This document shows, one piece after another, positions 34,819-42,534 of a DNA stretch of 64,000 nucleotides. The DNA comes from JAICMB01 sp963838885 (lineage in GTDB: Bacteria; Acidobacteriota; Terriglobia; Bryobacterales; Bryobacteraceae). A program made the translations under genes and the position numbers. Positions within the stretch are counted from its first letter, which is position 1. Each line of letters starts with the position of its first letter. The stretch is taken from the NCBI GenBank assembly GCA_963838885.1, contig CAWITB010000005.1, positions 1-64,000 of the forward strand. The letters are read 5' to 3'. Under the pieces are notes generated by a model. The model searched no databases and was not told the origin of the DNA. It worked only from the letters and a program-made list of their open reading frames with translations.

Positions 34819-36021
34819 GTGACAGACATTAAAATCAACGGCAACTGGAAGGCCCTTTTTATCGGTCCCAATACGAAGATAAGGCGGGAATTAACACCGT
34901 TGCTGGCCCCCTCCTTCGCGGCCTTCGCGGGCCATGATATCGGTCAATATCCCGATCATGCTGAACTGGCCGGCATCTTGCGCCAGCACGCGGCGGGGCT
35001 CTGTTTCCTCGATGTCAGCTCCGATCCGAACGCAGCTTTGGCGGTGATTGGCGATCTGGTGCGGCTCAAGCCCGGCATGCCCATTATCGCGGTCCTGTCG
35101 GGAAACGATCCGGATACGATTCTGCGCTGCCTGCGCCAGGGCGCCACGGAATTCCTGGTGCAACCGTTCCCCAGCGATCAGATCGACGGAGCGCTGCAGA
35201 AGATCGCCAAACGGCAGCCCGCGGGGCAAGCGGGCTCCAATCGCGGCAAGGTGTACTGCATCATGCCGTCCAAAGGGGGATGCGGCGCGACCACCTTGGC
35301 ATGCAATCTCGCCTACCGCTGGCAAAGGCTGGGCCAAAAACGAATTCTGCTGGCCGACTTAGATCCCCTGGCCGGGACCATGTCATTCGTGCTGAAGCTG
35401 AAATCCAACTACAGCTTCATGGATGTATTGCAGCGCTCCACCGAAATCGACGCGGATCTGTGGAAATCGGTCACTACCAATCGCAATGGCGTGGACGTGC
35501 TGCTTTCGCCGGAGGCCATGATCGCGGGCATTAGCGAACTGACGGACGCCTCCGCCGTGATCGAGTACGCCCGCGCGGTCTACGATGTCGTGATCCTCGA
35601 CGCGGGCAGCGTTTATGGCGATTGGAATCTCAGTCAGGCGCAAATCTGCGATGAATTGCTTCTGGTGGCGACCAATGAGCTGACGTCGCTGCAGGCGGTG
35701 CAACGCTCGCTCAGTTATCTCGATGCTAATAATGCCGACCGCGCCAAAGTCCGCATCCTCGTGAACCGCTACGACAAGCATGCCGGGCTAACGCGTGAGA
35801 ATATCGGAACGGCGCTGCACATCGACGTGTTCCATGTCATGCCCAGCGACTATGAAGCCGTCCAGCGCGCCCTGATCGACGGCAAACCTATTCCGTCCAG
35901 TACGAATCTGGGTAAAAGTATCGGCGGCTTGGTCGAACGGCTAGCCGGGAAGGAACAGATGGAGAAAAAGAGCTCCTCGTTGGGCGGGTTGCTGTCGCTG
36001 TTCTCGCGCACAACCTCGTGA
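34819..36021 (+). CDS. CpaE-like MinD/ParA-family ATPase with receiver-like N-terminus
   Basis: 400 residues from a GTG. Residues 10-130 resemble a receiver domain (GLCFLDVSSDP, GATEFLVQPFPSDQI). Residues 140-380 form a MinD-type ATPase with deviant Walker A SKGGCGATTLACNLA, LLADLDPLAGTMSF and VVILDAGS. CpaE proteins localise Flp/tight-adherence pilus assembly. No other pilus gene is present here, so this is an orphan copy; it may serve pilus loci elsewhere or another polar process. It is divergent from the response regulator and convergent with the SDR gene. Confidence 0.85.
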   Translation: MTDIKINGNWKALFIGPNTKIRRELTPLLAPSFAAFAGHDIGQYPDHAELAGILRQHAAGLCFLDVSSDPNAALAVIGDLVRLKPGMPIIAVLSGNDPDTILRCLRQGATEFLVQPFPSDQIDGALQKIAKRQPAGQAGSNRGKVYCIMPSKGGCGATTLACNLAYRWQRLGQKRILLADLDPLAGTMSFVLKLKSNYSFMDVLQRSTEIDADLWKSVTTNRNGVDVLLSPEAMIAGISELTDASAVIEYARAVYDVVILDAGSVYGDWNLSQAQICDELLLVATNELTSLQAVQRSLSYLDANNADRAKVRILVNRYDKHAGLTRENIGTALHIDVFHVMPSDYEAVQRALIDGKPIPSSTNLGKSIGGLVERLAGKEQMEKKSSSLGGLLSLFSRTTS

Positions 36022-36030
36022 AGCAGGCTA

Positions 36031-36699
36031 TCATGCGCGCCCGTAGATCGGAATCGAGGCGCCGTTGATGTCGGCGGCATCGTCCGAGGCCAGCCAGAGG
36101 AGAAGTTTCGCGATCGCTTCCGGCCTTACCCAACGCTTGGGATCGGCCCCCGGCATGGCGGCGCGATTGGCGGGCGTGTCGATGATGGAGGGCGCCACCA
36201 GATTGACCGTGACGCCGGTATTTTTGTTTTCCAGCGCCGCCGTGCGGATCAGGGCCGCCAGCCCGGCTTTCGAGGCATTGTAGGCCGCCGAGGAGGCGAC
36301 CGGCTCATCGGCGGCCCGCGAGCCGATGACGACGATTCGTCCCGTGCGCGCGGCTTGCATTCCCGGCAGCGCCGCGCGGATCATTCGAAAGGCCGCCCGC
36401 AGGTTGAGATTGATCATGCGATCGAACGTTGCATCGTCCGTTTCGGCAACGGATTTCCCTCCCGCCCAACCGCCCACCAGATGGATGAGCGCCTCGAGCG
36501 GCGAGGCCGCTTCGACGGCAGTGTCGCAGCCTTCGTCAGTATTCACGTCCGCCTCGATGGTGTGAAAGCGCGTGGAATTATGGGGATTTCCTTTCTGCCA
36601 CGAGAGCGCGACGCCGTAAACGGTCGCCCCGGCGCTTAGAAATTCGTGAACCACGGCCGGCCCCAGGCCGCCGCTTGCTCCCGTAATGAGCACTGGCAT
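36031..36699 (-). CDS. Short-chain dehydrogenase/reductase
   Basis: 222 residues. Classical SDR motifs: nucleotide-binding VLITGASGGLGPAVVHEF at the N-terminus, NLNLRAAFRMIRAALPGM, catalytic YNASK in SSAAYNASKAGLAALIR with the preceding serine in VVIGSRAA, and the late segment VNLVAPSIIDTPANRAAMPG. NAD(P)-dependent oxidation or reduction of an unknown alcohol or ketone. The ATG at 36699 starts at the Rossmann strand; upstream codons are non-coding. Convergent with the CpaE-like gene, 9 bases apart. Confidence 0.9.
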   Translation of the reverse strand: MPVLITGASGGLGPAVVHEFLSAGATVYGVALSWQKGNPHNSTRFHTIEADVNTDEGCDTAVEAASPLEALIHLVGGWAGGKSVAETDDATFDRMINLNLRAAFRMIRAALPGMQAARTGRIVVIGSRAADEPVASSAAYNASKAGLAALIRTAALENKNTGVTVNLVAPSIIDTPANRAAMPGADPKRWVRPEAIAKLLLWLASDDAADINGASIPIYGRA

Positions 36700-37059
36700 G
36701 GGACGATTATCGCGCGGAAGAGAGGCGCGTGCAGGACAGCATCGTACGGCGGCTATAGTCCAAAAGATTCGCGGGGCGCCGCGAGGTCTGTGCGGCGGGC
36801 GCGGCCCGGTTCTGGCCTTTACTTGCGCTCTAAAGGCGGGTTTCACACGAGTTCCACTTGGATGAGATAACCATGCGCGTGGGGCTAAGCCGCAACCGCC
36901 CAGGGCTGGAGGAACGCGTCCGGCGGAGCCCCGCGCGCAAGTTGTACAGGCGACATTTTTGCGAAGGCGCTTGACAGCGAAAATGGGCCGCCACTATCGC
37001 CGACACTAGTGATCGGCATCCGCGTGTTCGACGCGACGAGAGGAGCTCAACGCTTGGCA
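36700..37059. other. Intergenic region upstream of the LacI remnant
   Basis: 360 bases without a supported gene. A TTGACA at 36971-36976 is followed after 18 bases by tatcgc, a weak -35/-10 pair that could have driven the ruined LacI gene. Several GC-rich short repeats are present but no defined element. Confidence 0.4.
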
Positions 37060-38019
37060 GTGCGCATGAAGGACATCGCCGCGGACCTCGGCGTGTCGGT
37101 GATGACGTTTTTCAGAGGCCTCCGGAACATAGCGACATCGGTCCACAAACGTGCGAGCGGGTGCTCGAAGCGCATGCGGGAGTTGAACTACCGTCCGGAC
37201 TGGATTGCGCGCAGCATGGCGACGGGAAAGACATATTTGCTCGGCCTCGTAGTGCCCGATTGGATGCACTCCTTCTTCGCCGATGTTGCCATTGCAGTCG
37301 CGCGGACGCTGCAGCCGCTCGGCTACGATGTGGTGATCTCCAACACGGAGGAAAACGCGGACATCGAACAATGCCAGGTAAAAGACGCTCATCGCGCGGC
37401 GGGTGGACGGAATGATCAGAGCGTCGGCGCAGCGCCGCAAACAGCTTGCGGCTTTTCATGCACTCGAGAAGGGCGGTATTCCTTACGTGTTGATCGACCG
37501 CTTGGTCGCCGGCGTGGAGGCAAACTACGCCGGCATGGACGACGAGGAATTTGGGCGCTGGCGGCAAAACGCATTTGGTCGAGCAAGGCTGCCGCCGCAT
37601 CGCGCGTATTCGCGGGCACGGTTCGCGCGCGCGGCTACCGGCGCGCGCTGGCGCGGAGCGGGATGGAACTGAAGCCGAGTACATCATCGCCGACAAGTAG
37701 GGCGACGCCGGCGAATATTCGGGCCATGCAGCAACTGCTTGAAGCGCGGCGGCGGCGCGATGGCGTTTTTTGCTACAACGACCGGTCCGCCTGAAGATTC
37801 CGCGCGAAATAGCGATCATTGGGGCCGGCAACGTCCATTATTCCGGCCTTTCCGGGTACCGTTATCGGCGTGGATCAGAGTAACGCGGCCCTCGGCGAGC
37901 GGGCGGCCGGGCTTCTCTCGCAGGCGATCGAAGCCAAGCATCTGTGCGCTCCGCAGGGCATTTTCATCTCTGCCGCGGTTGATTGTGCGGGACTCGAGAA
38001 GGAGGGACGGCGCCCTTAA
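37060..38019 (+). pseudogene. LacI-family regulator pseudogene with multiple frameshifts
   Basis: Family sequence is scattered over all three frames. The first frame has MKDIAADLGVSVMT (the LacI helix-turn-helix); a second supplies DIGPQTCERVLEAH; the first resumes with RMRELNYRPDWIARSMATGK and GLVVPDWMHSFFADVAIAVA. Later pieces are AFHALEKGGIPYVLIDRLVA, DGVFCYND, KIPREIAIIGAGN and VIGVDQSNAALGERAAGLLS. At least five frame changes are needed to join them, so the gene is dead even if a few are base-call errors. A LacI protein would bind a sugar-type effector and repress an operon; no target is adjacent. Confidence 0.85.
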
Positions 38020-38104
38020 AACGTCCCTTTTAGACGCACGTTTGCGAGGGCATTGGGAACGGTGGCAAACTGAGATGTTACATTCTGGCTAGGCTATAAC
38101 ATCC

Positions 38105-38710
38105 ATGAAAAGCGAACCGCATGCCGCGCCCGCGGCGCAGAGTTTTCAATCCATCAAAGACGTGGAAGCACATGCGCAAAGCCGCATGGAGAAGGCGCTC
38201 GGCGATTTACAGCACGAGATGTCGAATATCCGGACGGGCCGCGCTTCGGTCGGGCTTCTCGATAACGTGCGGGTGGACTATTACGGGACGCCGACGCCCG
38301 TGAATCAATTGGCGACGCTGCACGTGCCGGAGCCGTCGTTATTGACGCTGCAGCCGTGGGATGCCTCGCAAATCGCCGCGATTGAAAAGGCGATACGCGC
38401 GGCCGACCTGGGACTCAACCCGGGCAACGACGGCAAGCTGATCCGCGTTCCGATTCCCGCGCTGACGGAGGAGCGGCGCAAGGACCTGGTGAAAAAGCTG
38501 AACCACGTGGTGGAGGACCATCGCGTCGCCATGCGCAACGTGCGGCGGGACGCCAATGAGGCCGTCAAGAAGCTGCTGAAAGACAAGCTGATCGGCGAAG
38601 ACGAGGAGCGGCGCGCGCACGACGAGATTCAGAAAATGACGGACGCGCACATCCAGAGACTCGATCAGGCGGCGAAGACGAAAGAGAAGGAAATTCTCGA
38701 GTTCAAATAG
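38105..38710 (+). CDS. frr: Ribosome recycling factor
   Basis: 201 residues, about 16 longer than typical because of an N-terminal extension (MKSEPHAAPAAQSFQS). The three-helix bundle and beta domain are complete (NIRTGRASVGLLDNVRVDYY, TPTPVNQLATLHVPEPSLL, GNDGKLIRVPIPALTEERRK). It splits post-termination ribosomes together with EF-G. The usual neighbour pyrH is absent; the gene stands alone between the LacI remnant and the relB antitoxin. Confidence 0.96.
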   Translation: MKSEPHAAPAAQSFQSIKDVEAHAQSRMEKALGDLQHEMSNIRTGRASVGLLDNVRVDYYGTPTPVNQLATLHVPEPSLLTLQPWDASQIAAIEKAIRAADLGLNPGNDGKLIRVPIPALTEERRKDLVKKLNHVVEDHRVAMRNVRRDANEAVKKLLKDKLIGEDEERRAHDEIQKMTDAHIQRLDQAAKTKEKEILEFK

Positions 38711-38867
38711 CGCATGCGGCGCGCCAGGCATGCCGCTAAGCGTGACCAATCCGCCGCGCTCCGCGCATAGCTCGGCATCGGAAACGGAACTGCCGCAAAT
38801 CCGGCAGGATGGGGGACATTGCCGGACCGATTCGGCACTTTCACACCAATATAGATGCGTCTGTGTG

Positions 38868-38886
38868 TGAGATACAATGTATCTCA
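38868..38886. promoter_or_regulatory. Perfect operator-like palindrome upstream of relB
   Basis: tgagataca-a-tgtatctca: two 9-bp arms around one base, ending where the relB ribosome binding site (aaggag, 38886-38891) begins. It contains TACAAT (38873-38878), a good -10 candidate. Position and symmetry fit an autoregulatory operator bound by the antitoxin. Confidence 0.7.
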
Positions 38887-38899
38887 AGGAGTTAAGCAC

Positions 38900-39154
38900 A
38901 TGGGGACGACGATGGTTCACGTTCGCGTCGATGAGAAGACGAAGCGGGAAGCCGCGAAGGCTTTGGCGGGAATGGGAATCTCGGTGTCCAGCGCCATCCG
39001 CATGCTGCTGGTCCGTGTGGCCGCGGAGAAGGCGCTGCCGTTCGATGTGAGGACGCCAAACGCCACGACCATCAAAGCCCTGCGCGCGTCCGAGAAGGGC
39101 AAAGGTAAGCGCCTGAAGTCCGTTGGCGCGCTCTTCAAGGATCTTGGAATCTGA
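38900..39154 (+). CDS. relB: RelB/DinJ family antitoxin
   Basis: 84 residues. An N-terminal ribbon-helix-helix (MVHVRVDEKTKREAAKALAG, SVSSAIRMLLVRVAAEKALP) matches RelB/DinJ antitoxins; the tail (KGKRLKSVGALFKDLGI) would wrap the toxin. AAGGAG sits 8 bases before the ATG at 38900. A perfect palindrome just upstream is the probable autoregulatory site. The toxin gene that follows has lost its 5' half, so the antitoxin appears to be an orphan at this locus. Confidence 0.88.
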   Translation: MGTTMVHVRVDEKTKREAAKALAGMGISVSSAIRMLLVRVAAEKALPFDVRTPNATTIKALRASEKGKGKRLKSVGALFKDLGI

Positions 39155-39360
39155 GCCGGTGCGGAACGCGGTACGCAGGCGATCCTGCTGCCGATGGGAA
39201 GGGGAGCCCGCCGCCGCCGCGATTCAAAGATCATCCGCTTGGCGGCGAGTGGAAGCACTATCGCGAATGCCACATGGAACCGGATTGGCTGCTGATCTAC
39301 AAAGTCGACGGCAGCGACGTTCACCTCGTCCGCATAGGTACGCACTCGGATCTGTTCTGA
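39155..39360 (+). pseudogene. 5'-truncated YafQ/RelE-family toxin remnant
   Basis: Directly after relB, one frame reads ADGKGSPPPPRFKDHPLGGE followed by WKHYRECHMEPDWLLIYKV and RIGTHSDLF, the C-terminal half of a YafQ-type mRNA interferase, including the catalytic-region histidine and C-terminal phenylalanine. The first 40-45 residues of the family are missing and no ATG, GTG or TTG precedes this segment in frame. The toxin is therefore inactive unless made from a CTG. A short deletion at the antitoxin-toxin junction explains the structure. Confidence 0.8.
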
Positions 39361-39384
39361 GGGGTCCACCATCGGCGGACCCCT
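39360..39384. terminator. Hairpin between convergent toxin remnant and nrdJ
   Basis: aggggtcc (39360-39367) pairs with ggacccct (39377-39384) around a 9-base loop. It begins at the last base of the toxin stop codon and precedes the nrdJ stop on the other strand, suiting a bidirectional terminator, though only two T follow. Confidence 0.45.
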
Positions 39385-39463
39385 TATCCAGTCAACGTCC
39401 CAACCGGCGCGGAGCCATCGACGGGGAGGGCGCCAGTATGACGGGATAATCGCGACGAGCGGT

Positions 39464-42328
39464 CTAGCTGCAGCCGCTAGTGCCGCCGCAGTTTTCGCAT
39501 TTATAGCAGCTCCCGTTGCGCGTCATCAATCCGCCGCATTCCGAGCACAATGGAGCGTCGGCGACGACCGGCGCGAAGGGGAGCTGCTGCTGCGGCTCCG
39601 GCTCGGTCGGTTTCAGGATGGCGGCTTCGCCGGCCTCGCCGACGGCGTACTCGGGACCGAGGAATTTCGCGCCGAGCCAGCGGAAAATGTAATCCATGAT
39701 CGACTTGGCGTAGGGGATCTGCTGGTTCCCCGTCCAGCCGCTGGGCTCGAAACGGACGTGGCTGAATTTGTCGACCAGGAACTTCAGCGGCACGCCGTAT
39801 TGCAGGGCGAAGCTGATGGAGGTGGCGAAGCTGTCCATGAGACCGCTAATGGTCGATCCCTCTTTGGCCATGGAGATGAACACCTCGCCGGGCGTGCCGT
39901 CTTCATAAAGCCCCACCGTGATGTAGCCTTCGTGTCCGCCGATGGAGAATTTGTGAGTCAGGGAGCGTCGCTCGTCGGGAAGTTTGCGGCGGATGGGCCG
40001 GAAGACGACCTTTTCCTTCACCGCGGTTTCAGGAGCGGGCAGGGAAGCCGGCGAAGCCGATTTTTTCTCGCCTTTGCCGGTACCGGAGCTTAATGGCTGG
40101 CTGCGCTTGGAATTATCGCGGTAAATCGCGACCGCCTTCAGGCCAAGCCGCCAGCTTTCCATGTAAGCGTCCATGATGTCTTCGGCGGTGGACTCCTCGG
40201 GCATGTTGATGGTTTTCGAGATGGCGCCTGAGATGAACGGCTGCACGGCGGCCATCATGCGGACGTGGCCCATGTGATGGATGAAGCGCTTTCCGTTTTG
40301 CGGACGGAAGCTGCAATCGAAGACCGGCAGGTGCTCATCTTTCAAGCCCGGAGCGCCTTCGATGCAGCCGGTGGAATCGATGTGGCTGACGATGCGCTCG
40401 GCATGCTCGGGCGTGTAGCCGATTTTGATGAGCGCCTGTGGGACCGTGTTGTTGACGATCTTGATGACGCCGCCGCCGACCAGCTTCTTGTATTTGACGA
40501 GCGCGAGATCGGGCTCAATGCCGGTGGTGTCGCAATCCATCATGAAGCCGATGGTGCCGGTAGGCGCGATGACGGTGGTTTGCGAATTGCGGAAGCCGGC
40601 CCGCTCGCCGAGGTTATACGCGTCGGTCCAAACCTTCGCGGCTGCGTTATACAGATCCTCAGGGACGCGCTGGCTATCGATGCCGTGGACGGCCTTGCCG
40701 TGCATCAGAATGACATCGAGAAAAGATTCCTCGTTCGCGGCATAGCCCGCACAGGGACCGACGGATTCGGCAATCCGGGCGCTAGTGAGATAGGCCTGAC
40801 CGCACATTACGGCGCTGATGGCCGCGGCCCAGTCGCGGCCGGCGGGTGAGTCGTAGGGGATGCCCATGGACATCAGCAGCGCTCCGAGATTGGCGAATCC
40901 CAGGCCCAGCGGACGGTAATCGTGCGAGTTCTTGGCGATCTTTTCGGTGGGATAACTGGCGTTGTCGACAATGATTTCCTGCGCCAGGATGACCGTGTCG
41001 CAGGCATGGCGGAAGGCCTCGACATCGAACTCGCCGCCCGGGCCGACGAACTTCATGAGATTGAGCGATGCGAGATTGCAGGCCGAATCGTCCAGGAACA
41101 TGTACTCCGAGCAGGGGTTCGAGGCATTGATGCGGGCAGTCGCTTTCGAGGTGTGCCAGCGATTGATGGTGGTATCGAACTGCATGCCGGGGTCGCCGCA
41201 CTGCCAGGTTGCCTGCGCGATCTGCTTCATCAGATCCCTGGCTTTGAGGCGCCGCTTGGGTTGGCCGTTGACGACCGAGCGGGTCCACCAGTCGCGATCC
41301 GCTTCCACGGCTTCCATGAATTCGTCCGTGGCGCGCACGGAATTGTTGGCGTTCTGGAAAAAGATGGAGCTGTACGCTTCCCCGTCGAGCGAAGAATCGT
41401 AGCCGGCGTCGATCAGCGTGTGCGCTTTCTTCTCTTCTTTGGCTTTGCACCAGACAAACGCTTCGATGTCAGGGTGCTCGGCATTGAGGATGACCATTTT
41501 CGCCGCGCGCCGGGTCTTGCCCCCGGATTTAATGACGCCGGCAAAGGCGTCGAAACCCTTCATGAAACTCAAGGGGCCGGAAGCGCGGCCGCCGCCCGAG
41601 AGGATGCCGTTCTCTTCGCGCAGGCTCGAGAGGTTGGAGCCAGTGCCGGAGCCCCACTTGAACAGCATGCCTTCTGTCTTGGCGAGGTCGAGAATCGACT
41701 CCAGCGTATCGCCGACGGAATTGATGAAGCAGGCGGAGCATTGCGGCCTCGAAGCGCCCTTGCGCAGCTTCTGAATGGAGCCGCTCTCCTCGTCGTAATA
41801 CCAGCCGTAGCCGCGGCCTTCCTTTTCCACGCCAACGTTAAACCAGACCGGGGAATTGAAGCAGGCTTTTTGGGTAAGCATCAGATGGGCCAGCTCATCG
41901 CGGAAACTCTCCGCGTCGGCGTCGGTTGCGAAGTAGCGATCGGCTTTGCCCCAGCCCGCAATGGTGTCGACAACGCGATGCACCAGTTGGGCGACGGAGC
42001 GCTCGCGGCCGGGCGAGCCCATTTTTCCATGGAAATACTTGCTAGCGACGATGTTGGTAGCGGTTTGCGACCAATCAGCCGGAACCTCGATGTCCGTCTG
42101 CTCGAAGATGACGGCCCCTTTGTCGTTGCCGATGGCGGCGGTACGAAGCTCCCACTGGATTTCGTCGTAAGGAGTCTTGCCGGGTGCGAGCTTCTGGGTG
42201 AAATACCGCGGAAACGTCACGCCCGTGCGCAGCGGCACGGGGATGGGCTTTTTAACGGCCTTGGTCTCCAAATCTTTAACTCTACTGCTGAGATCGACTG
42301 TGAGCTGTCCCATTTCTCCTTCTTTCAT
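39464..42328 (-). CDS. nrdJ: Class II (adenosylcobalamin-dependent) ribonucleoside-diphosphate reductase
   Basis: 954 residues. Class II signatures: ASRPQCSACFINSVGDTLES, the substrate loop SNPCSEYMFLDDSACNLASL, radical-site region VIAPTGTIGFMMDCDTTGIE, and a C-terminal zinc-ribbon-like tail (CSECGGLMTRNGSCYKCENC). It makes deoxyribonucleotides with adenosylcobalamin and needs no oxygen. Starts at 42328 (MKEGEMG) or 42313 (MGQLTVD) are both possible; the TTG at 42373 would lie upstream of regulatory boxes and is rejected. Two NrdR-like boxes 30 bases apart lie just upstream. The gene is alone; no nrdAB is visible. Confidence 0.95.
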   Translation of the reverse strand: MKEGEMGQLTVDLSSRVKDLETKAVKKPIPVPLRTGVTFPRYFTQKLAPGKTPYDEIQWELRTAAIGNDKGAVIFEQTDIEVPADWSQTATNIVASKYFHGKMGSPGRERSVAQLVHRVVDTIAGWGKADRYFATDADAESFRDELAHLMLTQKACFNSPVWFNVGVEKEGRGYGWYYDEESGSIQKLRKGASRPQCSACFINSVGDTLESILDLAKTEGMLFKWGSGTGSNLSSLREENGILSGGGRASGPLSFMKGFDAFAGVIKSGGKTRRAAKMVILNAEHPDIEAFVWCKAKEEKKAHTLIDAGYDSSLDGEAYSSIFFQNANNSVRATDEFMEAVEADRDWWTRSVVNGQPKRRLKARDLMKQIAQATWQCGDPGMQFDTTINRWHTSKATARINASNPCSEYMFLDDSACNLASLNLMKFVGPGGEFDVEAFRHACDTVILAQEIIVDNASYPTEKIAKNSHDYRPLGLGFANLGALLMSMGIPYDSPAGRDWAAAISAVMCGQAYLTSARIAESVGPCAGYAANEESFLDVILMHGKAVHGIDSQRVPEDLYNAAAKVWTDAYNLGERAGFRNSQTTVIAPTGTIGFMMDCDTTGIEPDLALVKYKKLVGGGVIKIVNNTVPQALIKIGYTPEHAERIVSHIDSTGCIEGAPGLKDEHLPVFDCSFRPQNGKRFIHHMGHVRMMAAVQPFISGAISKTINMPEESTAEDIMDAYMESWRLGLKAVAIYRDNSKRSQPLSSGTGKGEKKSASPASLPAPETAVKEKVVFRPIRRKLPDERRSLTHKFSIGGHEGYITVGLYEDGTPGEVFISMAKEGSTISGLMDSFATSISFALQYGVPLKFLVDKFSHVRFEPSGWTGNQQIPYAKSIMDYIFRWLGAKFLGPEYAVGEAGEAAILKPTEPEPQQQLPFAPVVADAPLCSECGGLMTRNGSCYKCENCGGTSGCS

Positions 42329-42350
42329 TGTCTCACGTTCGTAATGATGC

Positions 42351-42394
42351 CCCAATATGTAGTGGGCCGTCAAGAATTATATCTATATAGCGTG
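42351..42394 (-). promoter_or_regulatory. Tandem NrdR-box pair and -10 element of nrdJ
   Basis: On the minus strand, cacgctatatagat (42394-42381) and cactacatattggg (42364-42351) match the NrdR consensus cactatatatagtg at 10 and 11 of 14 positions. Their starts are 30 bases apart, the three-helical-turn spacing known for NrdR pairs. A perfect TATAAT (42381-42376) abuts the upstream box, so bound NrdR would cover the promoter. Confidence 0.7.
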
Positions 42395-42534
42395 CAGCAC
42401 CTTACGAATATGGATGGGGACAAACCCTCCGCATCGCCGCGAGGCACCCGTACATACCGGCTCAATTTTTCGGGGGAGGTCGTTATGATACCAGAGATGG
42501 CGAAGGGATCGGGATATTTCCGAGTCGCGCGAGC

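Noticed and set aside
42374..42534. Cobalamin riboswitch upstream of nrdJ
   Set aside because: No B12-box-like sequence was found; the region is short and better explained by the NrdR boxes and promoter.
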